Shown here: piece by piece, positions 12,871 through 28,000 of the stretch
Layout of the letters: the number at the start of each line of letters is the position of its first letter
Numbering within the stretch: position 1 is the first letter of the stretch
Assembly: GCA_011009095.1 (NCBI GenBank)
Contig: VTPC01002345.1
Span: forward strand, 78,497-142,496
Length of the DNA: 64,000 nucleotides
Direction of reading: 5' to 3'
Source of the DNA: Ignelater luminosus
Lineage: Eukaryota > Arthropoda > Insecta > Coleoptera > Elateridae
Translations under genes and position numbers: made by a program
The notes under the pieces: model-generated
The model's input: only the letters and a program-made list of their open reading frames with translations
Told to the model about the DNA's origin: nothing
Databases searched by the model: none

Positions 12871-15800
12871 TTTAGTAATTTTTGAAAAATGAAATTTTTT
12901 TAAAACAATCTCATTGGCAATAAATTTGTAAATTATAGAAGGTGACTTAATAGTATTAGCGACGCCTTCTCCTTAATATTCCATTTCTTGTGTTGTGATA
13001 CAGCCGTTCCTCCAGTGCCGCAAATTTTGTTAATGTAAACTTATTTAATCACTTTCATACTTACAATTAGTTCCGCCATTTAATTAATAATCAGTTTTAT
13101 GAATAAGCTCTGCCTATTGCACCTGACAAGTTTTACACGTACAATACGCATTATTGTTATAATAATATGGCTTTTCAATAAAGGTTTTCCACACTGGGAA
13201 GACACTGATTTAATTATTTCATTATTGTTACATTTTCAACTTGTATTCTCTTTGCTTATAGCAATCTTATGTTTGTTTTATTAAACCGATTTGATTTAAT
13301 TCACTCTAACAAAGGTATCCTTTTGAGGAAAACAATCCGGGACAAATTGGCGCCAGGTTATCGCTTGTTTGGTTTGTGAAACTTCGAACGAATGTAAATT
13401 TGGTATTATTGTGATCACAATTTAATATCTAAAAGTACTTCATATTTCGACTCATTTGATTTAGATTAAATTAAAATGTGCTGTGGAAGCTTGTGCTGCA
13501 TTAAGTTACAGAGTAAAAATGGAAACTTAAAGTATGAATTTTTCTTGAGTTATTCTTTCTCCTTCTGTGATCAAAATAATATAAAAATTGGAAATATTGA
13601 GTACTGGCGGTTTTCTCCTTTTTATTTTTATTCAAACAACCCCTTTTTTTGTATCTTATTAGCAAACTTTTACATAATTCGAAGATAAATTTCCTTATTA
13701 CCAAAGTAAAATTTTCCGAACGAGAAAATATCAAATTTTTCCCTTCGATTTGGTTTTATAGGAATTTTAAAGCCGTTTAATAAAAGAAAACCCGCGTTTT
13801 CTGTGTTAATATTTACCGAAAACTTTTTCTAAAGAAACTTGAACAACTTTACCCTAATAAGTAATAAGTGAAAAGTAATTCAGTTAATCGAAGGTCCGCC
13901 TGCTTGTATTTCGTCGCAGATTTGATAGCCTTTAGAAGTTCTACGTACTTCAAACATATCACGGGTTCTCCTTCGCGAGATCCTCGATATATTTTCTCCC
14001 TCGTCTCAGATATTCCATTTTCGCCCGATTTTCCCCCTTGAGGGTTGTATGCGGACTTTTACGAAGTCAGTATGGAAGCAGAGATCAGAACAGTTTGGAC
14101 AACGCTCCAGGCTACTTTTATTAGATGATTTTTCATATGGATTTTTGAATTTCTTTCCTACCAAGTTCTATTTTTTGATGTCTTTGATTTATTTTTGTTA
14201 CTAAAGAATTACATTTAGGTGAACTCGATCAAACGATTTCGTTTAGAATTTATTTAAGAATCTTTGTTTTGCCTATATTTAACCTGCCCATCATTAGTAT
14301 TAGGTGCTTAATATCATTCCTATCAGATAAATCGATGATTGATGTTTGAGTTGTGTTAATCTCACCAATTTGTCCTTCCTGTTTTACACTGTCAAGGTTA
14401 TAATTAATGTTGCCTTTTTTGAAAGTTACGACACCTCCGCTTTAATGATGATCTCTCATTTTTTTTTTGCTCTCTCAACATCCAGGTGTGTCAGACTTCA
14501 TAAGAACGTTTTAGTGGTCTAATTATTATGGAAATTAATGCAGATCCTGTGTGGGTTTATTTATAAATTGTGTGTAATAGAAGAGCGACATAACAATAAG
14601 CTAGAATTCTATTCTCCTATTGTGATCCACTTGTTTGATTCTTTTTATTTTATATCTCTCTCTTAAGAATAAACTTTTATGTTACACACATCCTTGTTTA
14701 TAAGAGAATGCAAACCGTTTTTGGTAGGGACATGCACGTTTAATATTAATGAGAACGTGGGCCTTGCATATTTAGTATAGTGAGTAGCAGAGACCTTGTC
14801 CTTGTGTTCTAGATCTCGGTTCTCGTTTATTATGAGGCACATCGTGTTTATATGTATCTCTTTAGGACTTCAATAAAAGAGAGAGTTGTGATTGATGGTG
14901 TAATCGTGAGCGCGAGGCAGGTTATTGAGCACGCCTTTAAAATTAATTTTTCTTTAAAATGAAGTACATTAATGCCCTTGTTATATTGACATTATTAGGG
15001 AAAAAATGAGTAGATGATGCCCTTGTTGTTTATACAATTAACGACGTGAAAAATAACAAATAATAGTTGATTGTTTTAAATTTTTTTTACTTAATAGTTA
15101 TCTAAAAAGATCTTTTATTGAATTCAAGGTGTAATCTTCCTTGTAGTTGTTGGTACACTTTTTGCTTTTATGGTGTACTACCCACGTGAAAAAATTTAGA
15201 CATGGAAATGTAGAGAAAGCAATTCAATGCAACCCACCTTTTCTCATTCAGAACATTTAACGATCAGTAAACATATAGAAACTAGACTGGGTGGTATCGT
15301 CCCGTTTCCTCTCTTACATCCAAATCGAAAGTTTTGTAGGTTAATGTCACCATGTGAAAATGCATCTACATACATGTAACGATATCCGTTGTATTCAAAT
15401 TCAAACATGATAGCTACTCTTATTGGGTGTATTAAAATTAGTGAGTCATCTATATAGTGTATGGAACATATCAGTCTTATTCGCGTAGATTTAGATAAGT
15501 ACAGGTAGGTATAAAATTAACTTGATTTGCTCGGTTTCCACTTGAAACAAACCTAGCGTAACTCAAACTTGGTATGGGCCGAACCTGAACGGTCATTGTA
15601 GTATCAGCTCGAACACTTTTACCGTTTGATACAAATGAACGTGAGGAAACCATAGTTCTACTGATCATTATTATTACTAAATTCTAAACTGAGCAGAACC
15701 CCTAAGTTCTTTGAAATTATACATGTCAATATGGCCGAAATTTGGCCAGTGACTGTGCATCAACACTAAACCATCAGAGGAACAATTAGAGTTATGTATT

Positions 15801-18800
15801 ACATAATTTTTTTAAAGCAAGAAAACGCGTCCATAAGATACCACGTTTTGTAAACGTGAAATGGCAGAAATAAATTTATTCAGTTTGCTTTCACCAAATG
15901 ACTCTATGTTTTGGTATCTGAACCTAGGCTGTTATATTTTTCTGATAAATCTCACTAAAATTCTGTTTGACTATAGACCGATTTCTAGTGAATATTTCAT
16001 ATCCAATTTAATGCCTTTTGATTTAAGTCGGTGTTGGTTATTATTTAAGAATAAGCAATGAAACCCAAATTCCTCTTTGTTCATATTTGCAATTTTAATA
16101 ATTCCACGTAAATCACGTGAGTACAGCATAATTAATTTTTATTAAGTTTGCAATCAATAGTCCTTGAATGTTAGAGCTTCTTACGTCTTTAATGTTTTCG
16201 ATTTTTTTTCCTATTTGCATAGAAGATTAGTCAGCTATTTTTATCTCTCTTTTATTACAAATCTGAATGACTATTAATGTGATGTACCCCAATATACTTG
16301 ATTAAAATACTAATAGCATCATTAATTTTGGATGATTCGTATAAAGATTGGTAATTATACGATCTAGAAGGAACACAATAAATTTTTCTCTTAGGCAACA
16401 CCTTAATAGTGCGTGATGTGAAATAATACCGTAAACAATAGATTTCAGAATCTCATTTCACACCTGTAGCACGAAGCAGAACACGCCCAACGTTACTTAA
16501 CCGCTGAAAAATGGAGTAGAAAAACTTCGTCTCTCTTAAAGCGGTGGATGGTTACTAAATATGCTAATTTAAATGGCTTCGAAGGCATTTGTTTTTAAAT
16601 TGAAATTTTATTTGTTATTTAAAACGATAATTAGTATTTAATGAAACGGAAGGTTGTAGATGACTTTGAAATGTGAAAAGTAATTACTAACGGTAAGTTT
16701 GAACTAAAATCAGTTTTTGTATGAATTTATGTAAATTTCGTGAAGTGTCAAAACAAAAGACGACCGAAAATAATTTTAAAGCATACATATTAACCATCTG
16801 GAAAATGTAAAAGTTAAAAGTTCATTGAAGTGCTTACGTTGGCGTTTTTCCAAATATGTGGCATTTATTGCCAACTTCGATATGTTTGTTATTGTTACCA
16901 CTAAAATTTACAGCGGTGGATATTTCGGAGATTTTGAAAGCTTATGAGTTAGTAGTTGCTGCGTCTATTTAATGGATTATACCTCGTACCGGCAATATTT
17001 TTAATGGAACGAGCACCGCTTTTCGGTTACGTGAAAATTTTTGTTACGAAGCATCTCAGAATATAGTGCAGCCAGTTAATTAATTTCCTTTTTGTAAGTT
17101 TTGCTTACACAATTTTAAAACATTAACGGTGGTAACTTTGATAAATATTAGCTCTTGCTGTTCATAATTGTAATAATGCAGTTGTTACTCGGGTTTTCAT
17201 CATTTACACGTTTTCATTAAAACCAAATATTATATATGTATAATGTTGAAACTCGGAAACTTTGAATAACACTTGAGTCACACGCCTGGAAAGCTCTTCT
17301 GCCATTCTGTTTGTCAACGGCTTTCCAAATTTACATTTCCGTCTAACAGATGTTATACGTGAATCTAATTAATATACATTTTTATAAACCATCAAAGTAA
17401 CTGAATTTCTCGCAATAAGCTTACATCTTTTGATATTAGGCAATTCGAATTCTGTTCGTCATACTTGCCGCTTCAGATAGATCGTCCTAGATTCTGAAAA
17501 CCAGATTTTCTAATCAAGAATTCGCAAGGCTCGTGGGCAAAAACGCGTTCGGAGTTGCGTATGCTTTCCATCAGAAATATGTGCTTTTACCAAAAAAATA
17601 TTTTTACATTTTAATAAATTTTATTTAAATAGATATTTTCTAATTTTGCAAAACCGGAGAACTGATGTAATAATTTATTAATTTACTAGACATCATTTCC
17701 TCTTTGTCACTCGAAATGTTGTTTTATCATGAAATCGTCCCGCACGGCTTGTTTAGTTTCGTTTTGTTAATTGTTTAATTTTGAAATATAAATTGAATTC
17801 TTGAGAAGTTGTTATAAGTTATAACGTTTGACGAAATAATTGCTTGTAAAAGCTGAACTCTCAATTGTAGGGTTAAAATAAATTTGCCAACTCGAGGATT
17901 AAACTTGATGGATTTATAAAGTAATAAAGTTCAACAAAATATGAATAATCTAATCTCTTTTGGGTTATTCCAAAAGGGAACAAAAACATCAAATTTTGAA
18001 ATAATTTAACTGGTGGGTGTATTGAATAACGTCAACTGTTAATTAAGAAGAAACTTATGGTAGAAAAACTAAAACAAACGAAACTCGACAATAATAATTC
18101 GTCGATGGGGGCGACCACACAAGTTTTATTATTTCTTGTTTTCCAAAACTGCTCGATGTAGAGAAACTTACATCAAACTTCGTCTTCCTCTGGAAAAACA
18201 TCAAACTTTCAAGCATCTAAACATCGAAATCATTTTGCTTGCCTAAGTTGATGATAGGTTCTTAATAATGCTTAGGGTCTCTTTCAATGTGGACCCCTCG
18301 ATTGTTACTAGGTCCACCGATTTTTCTGTAGATCTATCGAAAAGTCATTTTTACTCCATTGCCACCACATCTTTAACTTTTAAATCTCCTTTCCAAAAAA
18401 TAATTAACCAAGAGAAATACATCAAAAATGTATTTAGAAATTGCCATTGTCTTGCTACCAAGATCCTTCCGAGACATTTGCTAGATGTGAAAATGTGAAA
18501 TACAATCTCTTTGATAACAAGCTTTTTACCAATACAAGTGTGTATAAAATCAAAAAATTTGAATCTCGAAAATTACGTAATATATCGAAAAAGTCGGGTC
18601 TCATCTACCGAGATTATCGCACCACGTCTGGTTAACATGGATGCGAGAGCTGAATTCAAGGCCACGTATACTTGCTGGCAGTTCATCTGTCATCTCGACG
18701 AACTCAGGATTACAGCTAAATTCATCAAATTCAGTTATTTCTCAATGGGTTGTACCTGTATAATGAAGAATCACGATTTTTTCCCGAACCTGTTAAAAGA

Positions 18801-21800
18801 AATTGTTTTGGGCTAAATCTTGGCTTCTCCTATTTTGCATTTCACCATATAGTATATCGTATAGTATAAACTATAGAGATACTGAAGGCATTGAATGTTT
18901 TATCCAATATTTTGAATCTTCCTTAGTCTCATCGGTTTTTCTTTGATGAGGAATTGATTTTTCTTTAGATCACACAAAGTATTGAATTTCGATAGCTAAT
19001 TATAGCGTACTAGACTTGAGATAATCCTTTAATTGTGAGTTGTAGAAAAATCTTAACTCCAAGACGACTCAAAAAGCTGACATTACTGCATATAAAGTTG
19101 ATACCCTCGACAAGTATTTTTTTTTACTGATCCTGCATTATCTAAAACTGCTAAGAACTGAACAAGAAGACATACATTCATTCCAACAAAATCGATTTTC
19201 ATCCTTTCAACATCAACAACGTCGATAGTTCTTTTGAAATCCAGAATTGCCAAACGCAATAGGAAGCTCTAAATCAGTTGTGTGTCACGAATAAGATCAC
19301 CTGACCGTTACTTTATGATAAAGGCAAACAAAACCTTGGTTTTGATTTTTCTTTCTTAGTAACTTTTTGGGAGTTTTGCTGGGAATTCCAGGACAGACTA
19401 AGCTAGCTTTGAAAAGTGCAAACTGTTGATTCTAATATTTGTTTTCAACTTGTGGCAGTTCTTATTAGAATCTAAAAATCCAAAAATTGTTTTATTTTGT
19501 ACCTCTAGTGGCTACTAGATAATATATCTTATGATGTCTACATCCAAGTCTTTTGCTTTAACTTTCTAAAGGCAATATCAAGACGATGAGGACAGCGAGA
19601 CTAAGAGTTTTATTAGTTTTAGTATTGGCCTAGAGATCAAGACCAAGACATGGAGTTTCATATCAGAACAAAATCACGATTCAGCATCAGGGTTGGCATT
19701 ATCTTGATTATGCAAAGGCACACATAACAATACAAATCAGATTTAAGCTTACCAAGAAGTAAGGGAAAAAGTTAATATTCTAATGTGGATTTTCACTCGC
19801 TAACTCGGGCTTGGTGACGTTATAGACTATAATTTTTAAACAATACTTAGCTAGAATAGTTTGAATTAGCACTAAAGTTAGTCACTTCAATGAAAATGGA
19901 ATTTTATAGGAATAATTTTGCTATCTTAAGTTTTCAAATAAATGTAGTTCCTCGCTAATGCTCATCAGTGTCTGTTTTGGACTGAGGGCAAGACTGAATA
20001 TTTAGATTTTTTCATGACTTGCGTGATTGTAATAAAAGTTGAGTAAAATGTTTCATTCAAGGAAATCATTATCGCAATTATAATCTTAATCAAAACCAAA
20101 ACGAAAGACAACAGAGATTATTTATTTACCGTTATACTACACATTTAACCATGAAATATATCGTCTACAAAAACTCATTTAAAGTTCCTTTTTTCCTTGT
20201 TTCATCCTAATAAATATACCATCGTTTTAGTAGGACAGGTTTAAAGAGCAGCCAGATTTAAGTTTACTTTTAGTTTCGTTTGGATATCTTCCAGATCTAA
20301 AAGTAAATTTGAACATTGATGAACTACCTTTAATTTAGATTATTAGTACTTTTTAACAAATTGTAACAAACGTAATTTTATTGTTCTTTTAAATTTATAT
20401 CCTGATGAGTCTAATGATTTTCAAGATATTCAGAGTCTAAACAATTCTGGGTTTAAAATTTAAAAAAGTGAAACAAAGAACTTCTTGTGGCATTTTGATA
20501 AATTTAGGTCTAATTTATTTAATATGCCGGTAAGATTCTTATCACATTTCAGTTGTTATTTAGTCAGACAATCAGATAACTTAAAATATTCGGGGCTGCG
20601 AACCCTGCGCATTAATGTATCACATTATTTTTATCTAAATGTGAAAAATTAAATTTAGGTCGTACACTTCTTGACGTCAGTGTATAAGTAACTTATTTTG
20701 ATTTTAAGCATTACCAACACCTAGTATGAACACTGAACAATAATGGGAAAATCTAAAAATGCAGGATTCATAAATGAAGGTTAAATTATCATTATTAATT
20801 TAAAGCTTTGATACTAAAATCATTTGAAGATTTGCATTACATAATAGAAACCTCAAACATTTTAGGATTTCAGTTGATGTAGGAAATCTATTCACAATTT
20901 TAATTAGCCGCTAATTACAAAACTCGGTTGCTTTCGGTAAGCTCCACAAGATCAAAAGATTGCCTGCCTTTGCATCTGTTATAATTATCCTTTTATTATT
21001 ACTACTTTACGTTAATGTACCCCTTTTGTGTATCTTTTCAGTGACTAGTAATAATTCCCTTTAAAAATTCTTAAATTCATTTTATAATGGGAATTTTCTA
21101 CATTGTATGAAAATAATTTCTATTTTGATTTATATTTTTAATATTCACTGGGGAAATACAATTTGCAAGGCTATAAAGAATAAGATAACATCTGTAGATA
21201 ATCCTTTAACCTTAAAATTGTTAATTTTGTTTACAAGTTTCGAAATAGTTTTGTCATATTCTAAGAATTCTCTGTTTTTTTTATGCATAGATTATCGATG
21301 TGATAATGTTGTACGTACAGTGAATCCTTTAGAAGGTTTTTAATTCCAAGGTCTTAAAGAAAAAGCAGCTTATCCACCTGTTGTGGTTACTGTTGAAACT
21401 CTTCAAACTTAAATTATTGTTTTTTTTTCTCTCTTTTTGATGTAACGGATTATAAGCGATATTACTCACACTTAACAACCTTTTAACAAAAGAAAAAACT
21501 GGAGAGGAAATTTTCTGAATAACTTACATTCTTAACTAATTGCTGTGCTTTTTTGGAAAAGTCAAGTTGCTGGTAGGAATTGCTATTTCATGCGACCAAA
21601 CAAATGAATAAAATGGAATCAAGAAAAAGTTTTCCACAATGTCGTTGCTGGTTATCCAATTACGATCTATAAGAAAAAAGACTCTACATCTGTAGACGTC
21701 TTAAAAATCTTAAATTGTTCATAGCTAAGAAAAAAAAAGAAATAATTTTTCTCTTTGTATGAAAGTTTACGTTTGTTAGTTACGTGGGCTTTAAATTGCG

Positions 21801-21992
21801 AACCTTGCCTATAATTGCAGTTCGACTTGACCTCTTTCAACAATTTAAAATGTAAAAATGGTAACAACATTGTTTTAGACAACCATATATGTTTTTGAAA
21901 TAGATAATAAAAGATAGGTTGTTACACCAAACAACTTGGATCAAATTTGTCTTATTTGTTACACATATTAAAATTCATCTTTATTGTTGCAG
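12871..21992. other. Upstream region of hnRNP K, no firm feature
   Basis: It must contain, or adjoin, the hnRNP K promoter and first non-coding exon unless these lie further left. Slightly GC-richer patches at 10270-10330 and 13890-14115 are possible 5' exons, but no promoter motif or donor decides between them. Overlapping open frames at 18268-18816 are not convincing. Confidence 0.35.
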
Positions 21993-22095
21993 TTATCAAT
22001 TCGACATGAAGCGGGAAGCTGATGGTGACATGGGTGCTCCATTCAAACGCTCTCGCCGTGGCGATGAGGAAGTCCGTATTCTTATTCCGAGCAAG
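21993..22095 (+). CDS. HNRNPK (bl): hnRNP K exon with start codon (short 5' UTR plus codons 1-30)
   Basis: A pyrimidine tract and AG at 21991-21992 open the exon; 13 bases of 5' UTR precede the ATG at 22006. The start is chosen because it begins [18 protein letters not shown], matching the family's acidic N-terminus followed by the basic nuclear signal. The exon ends IPSK in phase 0 before GTAAGT. Because the exon begins with a splice acceptor, at least one non-coding exon and the promoter lie further upstream; I could not locate them. Confidence 0.93.
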
Positions 22096-25000
22096 GTAAG
22101 TCATAGCTGCATTGCGCAATTTCATATTTACAAGCATCATTTTGTATTTTTTCCCTGGTTTTGTTTAATGTCCAGAAGCTGAAAGCTTTTCTCGCGTGCC
22201 AAACGGTTATAAAGCTATTTGACGCAATTTAATTTGTGTTAATTACTGGTTCGTACTAAACCGTTATTCTCTAGTATAAATTACTGCATTCAGAAGTCAT
22301 TGAATAAATATTTTGATTCATTCAGGGGAAATTAAATAAACTAATTCGTATGCTTCAACATTAAGAATATTCAGAATTAGTATTGATCAGTCTGGTGACC
22401 TTTGTATTATAGAAATTACCTACATTCATTGTCTCTCATGTAAATTCTGCTACATACACGAATTAGCTGGTCACTATTATCATCCCCATTTGCAACAAGG
22501 TACATCTCGTTATAATAAACCGTAATAAACTCACAAACTGATTAACCAAGACCACGAAAAATACTTCATTATTGAACCCAGGTTTACTATAAAACAAGAA
22601 AAGATACAAGCGGTCCTTTTTGGACTGCCTCAAATTTTAATCGGTCTTTCTGGAAAATTGAAGGTAATTTTTAATCTCTATATCTAGTATGGCTATCCAG
22701 AATATAGAACAAGCGTTTCGGCTACTCGTTCAATCATACAGAATACTTGCAAACAGTATTGTGTAGATGACGAGCAAAACTACTTCAGAAGACCAATATG
22801 CAAAGGTACCATTACAAGTCGCGATAAAAAGAACTTGGGACATCCATGGAAAAAAGAGCTAATAATAAACAGACGGGAATCTTAAGTGCACATACTATTG
22901 GTAATGATGATAATGGAAGTGGGTTTTAAAGAATTCTTCTTATCATAACGTACAGTAAAATCAGAAAAGTTTGTGACGACGTGCATGGTGTATAAAGTAT
23001 TTCGGATTCTCTTGAGACCAAGAATCTTGGAAGTTCGGAACTGGTTTGAGCTGCCCTAAACGAAAGTGAATTTGGGCAATATTTCTTGATACATCGTTAT
23101 AGTGTTTAAGATCAGGAAAAAGTCGGAGAATTTCTCTGAAAGACATAAGTCAAGTACATTAAGAAAGTGTATCATTGAAAAGAAGAAGGTCAAAATGCCA
23201 ATTTGTGATGCTGTCTAGAGCCCTGAGTTTTATGAAAATGAATTTGAAAGTGTACCAAAAACGAACTGAAGGAAATCTTTCATTTTATCTCTTGCCTCTG
23301 TTTCTTTTCTGTTATGTCATCAGTTCTGAACGTCTTCCTTTTACCTTAGCTTTTATTTATCTTTATTTCCTGTTTCCTTTTTCTATTACATTCTATTTGA
23401 TTCTATTTACTTGCATTTTTTATTTTTTCATTGTTCCCGTATTCATTTTCTTATTATTTTTCCCATTTTTCATTTCCTCGTTTTACTTTTTTTTATTTAT
23501 TGCCTAGTACTATTACTATATTTCTCTTTCTTCTTGAAGTTTTCTTTTTTCCGTACCTTAAATTGGAAAATGGATGAGAAGCTCGAATTTTGTAATCCAA
23601 ATGTTTTAAAGCAAAATCAAAAGTTTTTGACTGGGTTATTTCAAACGAATCACCCAGGCGTTTGATTAGTTTTTGCAAGAACTTTTGAAATAAGCATTGT
23701 ATGAATTTGGCATTTTTCTTATCTCATTGAAAGTGAGTTTCAAAAGCTATATTTGTGAAAAACCATTTTTTATGGAATAATTTAATTCTCAAAACCTAAA
23801 ATTCTTAAACGTTTTTGCAATAAAACTTGAGACCTGAACATATCTGCCATATAATAAAAAAAGTTTGTGGCACCTAATTACCAAACAGAAGAACTTGATA
23901 TTTTTAAACTGATTATATGCAAAATTGGAGTTACTCGTTTTATTGTTCTCAAGGACTTTTTGAGACACGATAAGAAGCAAAATTGGTGATCGCAACGTTT
24001 TGAGGGAATATATTGAAAGCTTATGTAATCCTATCTTTACATCAGTGATAACATTCGAGAGAACGACCATGGCTCTGTTAATCAAACACTGAGACTACTG
24101 ATAGAATCAATAGAAACCTAAACCAGGTTTTTCTCATCCGGAAACCAATGACAAACCAACTTGAACCTTGCCCCAGAAAGCACACCATTCCCCAACAATG
24201 CAGAAACTTGACAAATAGAAAGATCTTTCGATGCCGAACATAAGAATGAAAAAAAAAATTCGCAGAGTTGTTCTGATCTTATGTAGTTTTGACTCTCGCT
24301 GTTTTCTCATATGTTGACAGGATTCCTTCCGTATTTGCATGTAATATATTTGAATCGCTCTGAAAACGTAATTCTATCAGATCAAACGTTTGCTGCGGGT
24401 TCAGCCAAAACAGGGCAAAAGTCACAAATCGTTGTTTTAAGTAATCTCCAGCCATCTACAACCTCCAATTGCCCTTAACATGAAAGATGACTATGGACTC
24501 TTTCCCCATAATCCATTTTTGATGTAATGAAGTGGATTAAAAATCATATGTGTTTGGAAAATTTTTAATCCAATTTGTTCTAAAATAACAGAGAAGTTAA
24601 AATTCTTGAGCCTATTTATAATCAAGGAAATAATCTTGTCATACAGCAGAAGTTTGGTTTTGCACAATTGGAACATTAAAGGATCTAGCTATCTCTTTTC
24701 CACAAATATAAGTGGCTTTGGTTTGAAGACACCTTAAGCTATAAGATGCTTCCTATCTAATGTAACCCAATATATAGGAGAGGGAATTTCAACGTCCTGT
24801 AAGCTTGACATTTCAATTGCTAATCTATAAATTATTTCAATGAAGTTTAACTCGAGACCAGCATCTAACAAAACACACTGAATGGTAACAACTTAATTTA
24901 TCTCAAGGTAAAGTTATTGAACATGATATCTTACATTTCTTACAATGAAGTTTTGACAATTGTTTATAGTTTACTACAGATTTTCTTCAGTGTGTGTAGA

Positions 25001-28000
25001 GTTTTTGCAAAAGCTTTAGAAAGGTGAATTGGTTATTAGAACTTTCAAATAATATAGAGATTTAACTTTCCTTTGAATACCTTTGATATCCGAGTTCTAG
25101 TGTTTTCAAAAGGTTGGTGGCATCTCTAAATTCGCTCAACTTTTGAAGGGTTAGTAATTCGACGCCTTTGTGCACACCTTGCACGATTACTGGCTGCAAA
25201 TACTAACAATAAAGTAGCTTCTCATATAATTTAGAGTGAAAGAGTGGTTACGTCAAATAATTTTTGCAAACTTTCCCAACACTTTACATGTGTTATTAGG
25301 TGAAATAGATTGAATCAATTCACAGTATACAGGTTAACAAATAAAAATTATTTCAATTTAGTAATGCTCGTGTGTGTATTCATGGTCTAATTACCAAAAG
25401 GAAAATATAACACTAGAAAGTGTTTGAGACTTTACCATTTTTCTTAAATAATGATATAATAAGCTACCATCCAATCAAGAAACGGAATTCTCTATAAAAC
25501 TTTTGTATAAAGACTTAAAAGGTAAGTAATAAAGTAAGTTAATTCTGGAAGAAAATTTAGAAAACCGTGCTTTCGCTTCAGATTTAATCGTTATTTAACA
25601 AAAACACTTCAAGGGTTTAAATACGTTTTCCGCTTGCTACAAACTGGCCATTTAAAACCTTTAACGGTAAAAACAGAAAAATAAGGAACAAGCATGGGAA
25701 TGAACGGAACTGTTGCTGAAATCGTGCCTTTGATAACATCGGAGGTTTATCTGGGATTTCTTCTTCTTTTGCTTTTTTACAAGTGAGCGTTTCCGCTATT
25801 TGTTGTTGTATTTTTGAATACAAAACGCGTTTATGATATTAACAAATCTTTGCGTTTTATTTTGAGAAACGTTACTGCTTTAAATTAAAATGTAAATTAA
25901 TCCATCTTTTACATAAGTAAATTCTTGTAAACATGTTTTTCATTCAGCTTAATGTATTGTAGTTACGATAAGAAAGACGGATGCTAGTTATGTCATCATA
26001 TATACAGTAACATGCGGTTTTCCGTGGAAGATAGGATGTCTGGCAAGATTTCATTTGACGGTCTTGCAAATGTGACGTGAAAAATGAAGTTTTATTTATT
26101 TGTCGAGTTGGCAGTCATATAAATGCACGAACTAGAGAAAGATCTGGCTATTTTGGAATTGTAGCATTGATGGAATGTTCTTAGTACAAACACACCCTTT
26201 CCCCACAAAGTACGCTTTGTAACAAACCATGATTAATGAATTCACATAGGGCAGTTTCAGTTCCTGCTTTTAACTCGACTTGTAGTGCAAACGCGACGTC
26301 TGTAATAATAAATGCCAACAAATGGGAAATTATATGTGTACCAGAATTGTTTTTGAACGTGAGCAGAAAATTGTTTTCCCCTTCTGTTGTCTGTACTAAA
26401 TTACATTTACAATAAATTTTACGATTATTAATAGTAATTGTTATTGCTTTATATTTTGTATTTTATGTAAATGTAAATCTGTAAAATATTGAACCAAAGA
26501 CAGAAAAAAGGAACGTATCGGTTTTTCACATTATGTTTTCCTATCAATTGTTCCATAAATTATATTTTATAAATTACAACATTGTGCCGCTTTTGTCATA
26601 GTTATTTGAATAGGTAGTGTTTTTCCATGTCTTGTATAAATTTCACCACACAATATCCAGATAAATGAGGTGATAACGCACATTATTTCATTATTTCTAT
26701 TATAATAAACATGACATCATCCGTTTTGTCAACTAACTCTCCTAGATCATTAAATAAATAACCCAATTCTCCCTTTTCCCAAAGAGACAATTATAAAAAT
26801 ACGGCAGCTAATTAAAAATTACTAATCCCCCTTTTATATGCATGCATTTTAATATTTGCAAAAGAACCAACAAAATACCCTGAAAACGCACAAAAAAAAC
26901 AGTCAACGGAAATACATCAGTCCATATGCCGGAAGCGTAATGTTTGCGGACAATGCACCCCCGGTACAGCGTCGCCATCATTGGCGACACGGCAGTATTG
27001 CCAAACACGTCATACTACACCCACCCTACTATATTGTAGCATGTCATGGGGACGTTATTCTTTAAAAGGACGTATTTGTGCAATTCTTGATGTCATTTGC
27101 ATAACCAGCACGCAACTGACTCGACAGGAAACCACAGAAGTCTGTTCTCAGAAATTTTCAACAAAAAGGGTGAAATTAAAACACAATTACAATATGTGTT
27201 TTCCCTTAATAAAAGTTGCATTACTACTCTTTTTCGTACCCATGGTGTTCGTTTATAACGTTGTGCCTTTCTTTAATCGATTTTTCAATTCGTTGTTGAA
27301 AATGATGATTAGTGGTAGTTGTTGGCAAAATCATTATTTTGAGTAAGACAAATTATAGTTATTCATTTACGGTATGGTTATGCTTAATTTAATTTACACC
27401 AGTGTTTCCCAACCACACTGTAAGGTTGCAATATAAAGGCCTTGTTATATTGCGGCATGTCGCGAAGGTTTTTCAGTGATAATTCTCGACTTATCCCATA
27501 TGAAATCTTATAGGATGGTTTTAATTAACAATACCCAGTTCATTATTTTAAATTGTTGATTAGGATCCACTTCTTCAAATGACTCTGCACTACTTTAGCT
27601 ACATAATTACGTTGCAGTACACCGATATGAAAAAATTGAAATCCTTTTGACTGAGTTGCCATAAAATCATAATATTAAAATTGAACATACTTGAAATATG
27701 TTTGGCAACAGTTACCACTGCTCTGTCTGTATACACACCAATAAATACATAAATTCTGAAATTCACAACATTATCACCAATTGCCACGAAGACAGCTTCT
27801 ATTGTCTATCGTTTGTGAGATCACTTCCATTTGACCGACCAGTAAAAGTGGGAAGCTATTCGACTTGGGAAATCGATCAGGAATGGATGTGACTAATAAC
27901 AGATCGCGGGAGACTGCCACTTAGTTAGTCCTAGAAGGTTCATTTGATTGATTTTGCTGTCCCAAAACACTACTTAACATTGCAGAATTCATAAAGAGCA

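Noticed and set aside
15477-15668. Ser/Arg/Val-rich minus-strand open frame
   Set aside because: No neighbours, splice signals or motif; length within chance expectation.
18268-18816. Three overlapping + strand frames
   Set aside because: Different frames, no splice signals linking them, no recognisable motif.
23175-23665. Phe/Leu-rich 'membrane protein' frames
   Set aside because: Caused by a T/C-rich low-complexity tract.
24134-24676. Minus-strand open frames within intron 1
   Set aside because: Hydrophobic AT-driven frames with no phase match to the exons chosen for the nested candidate gene.
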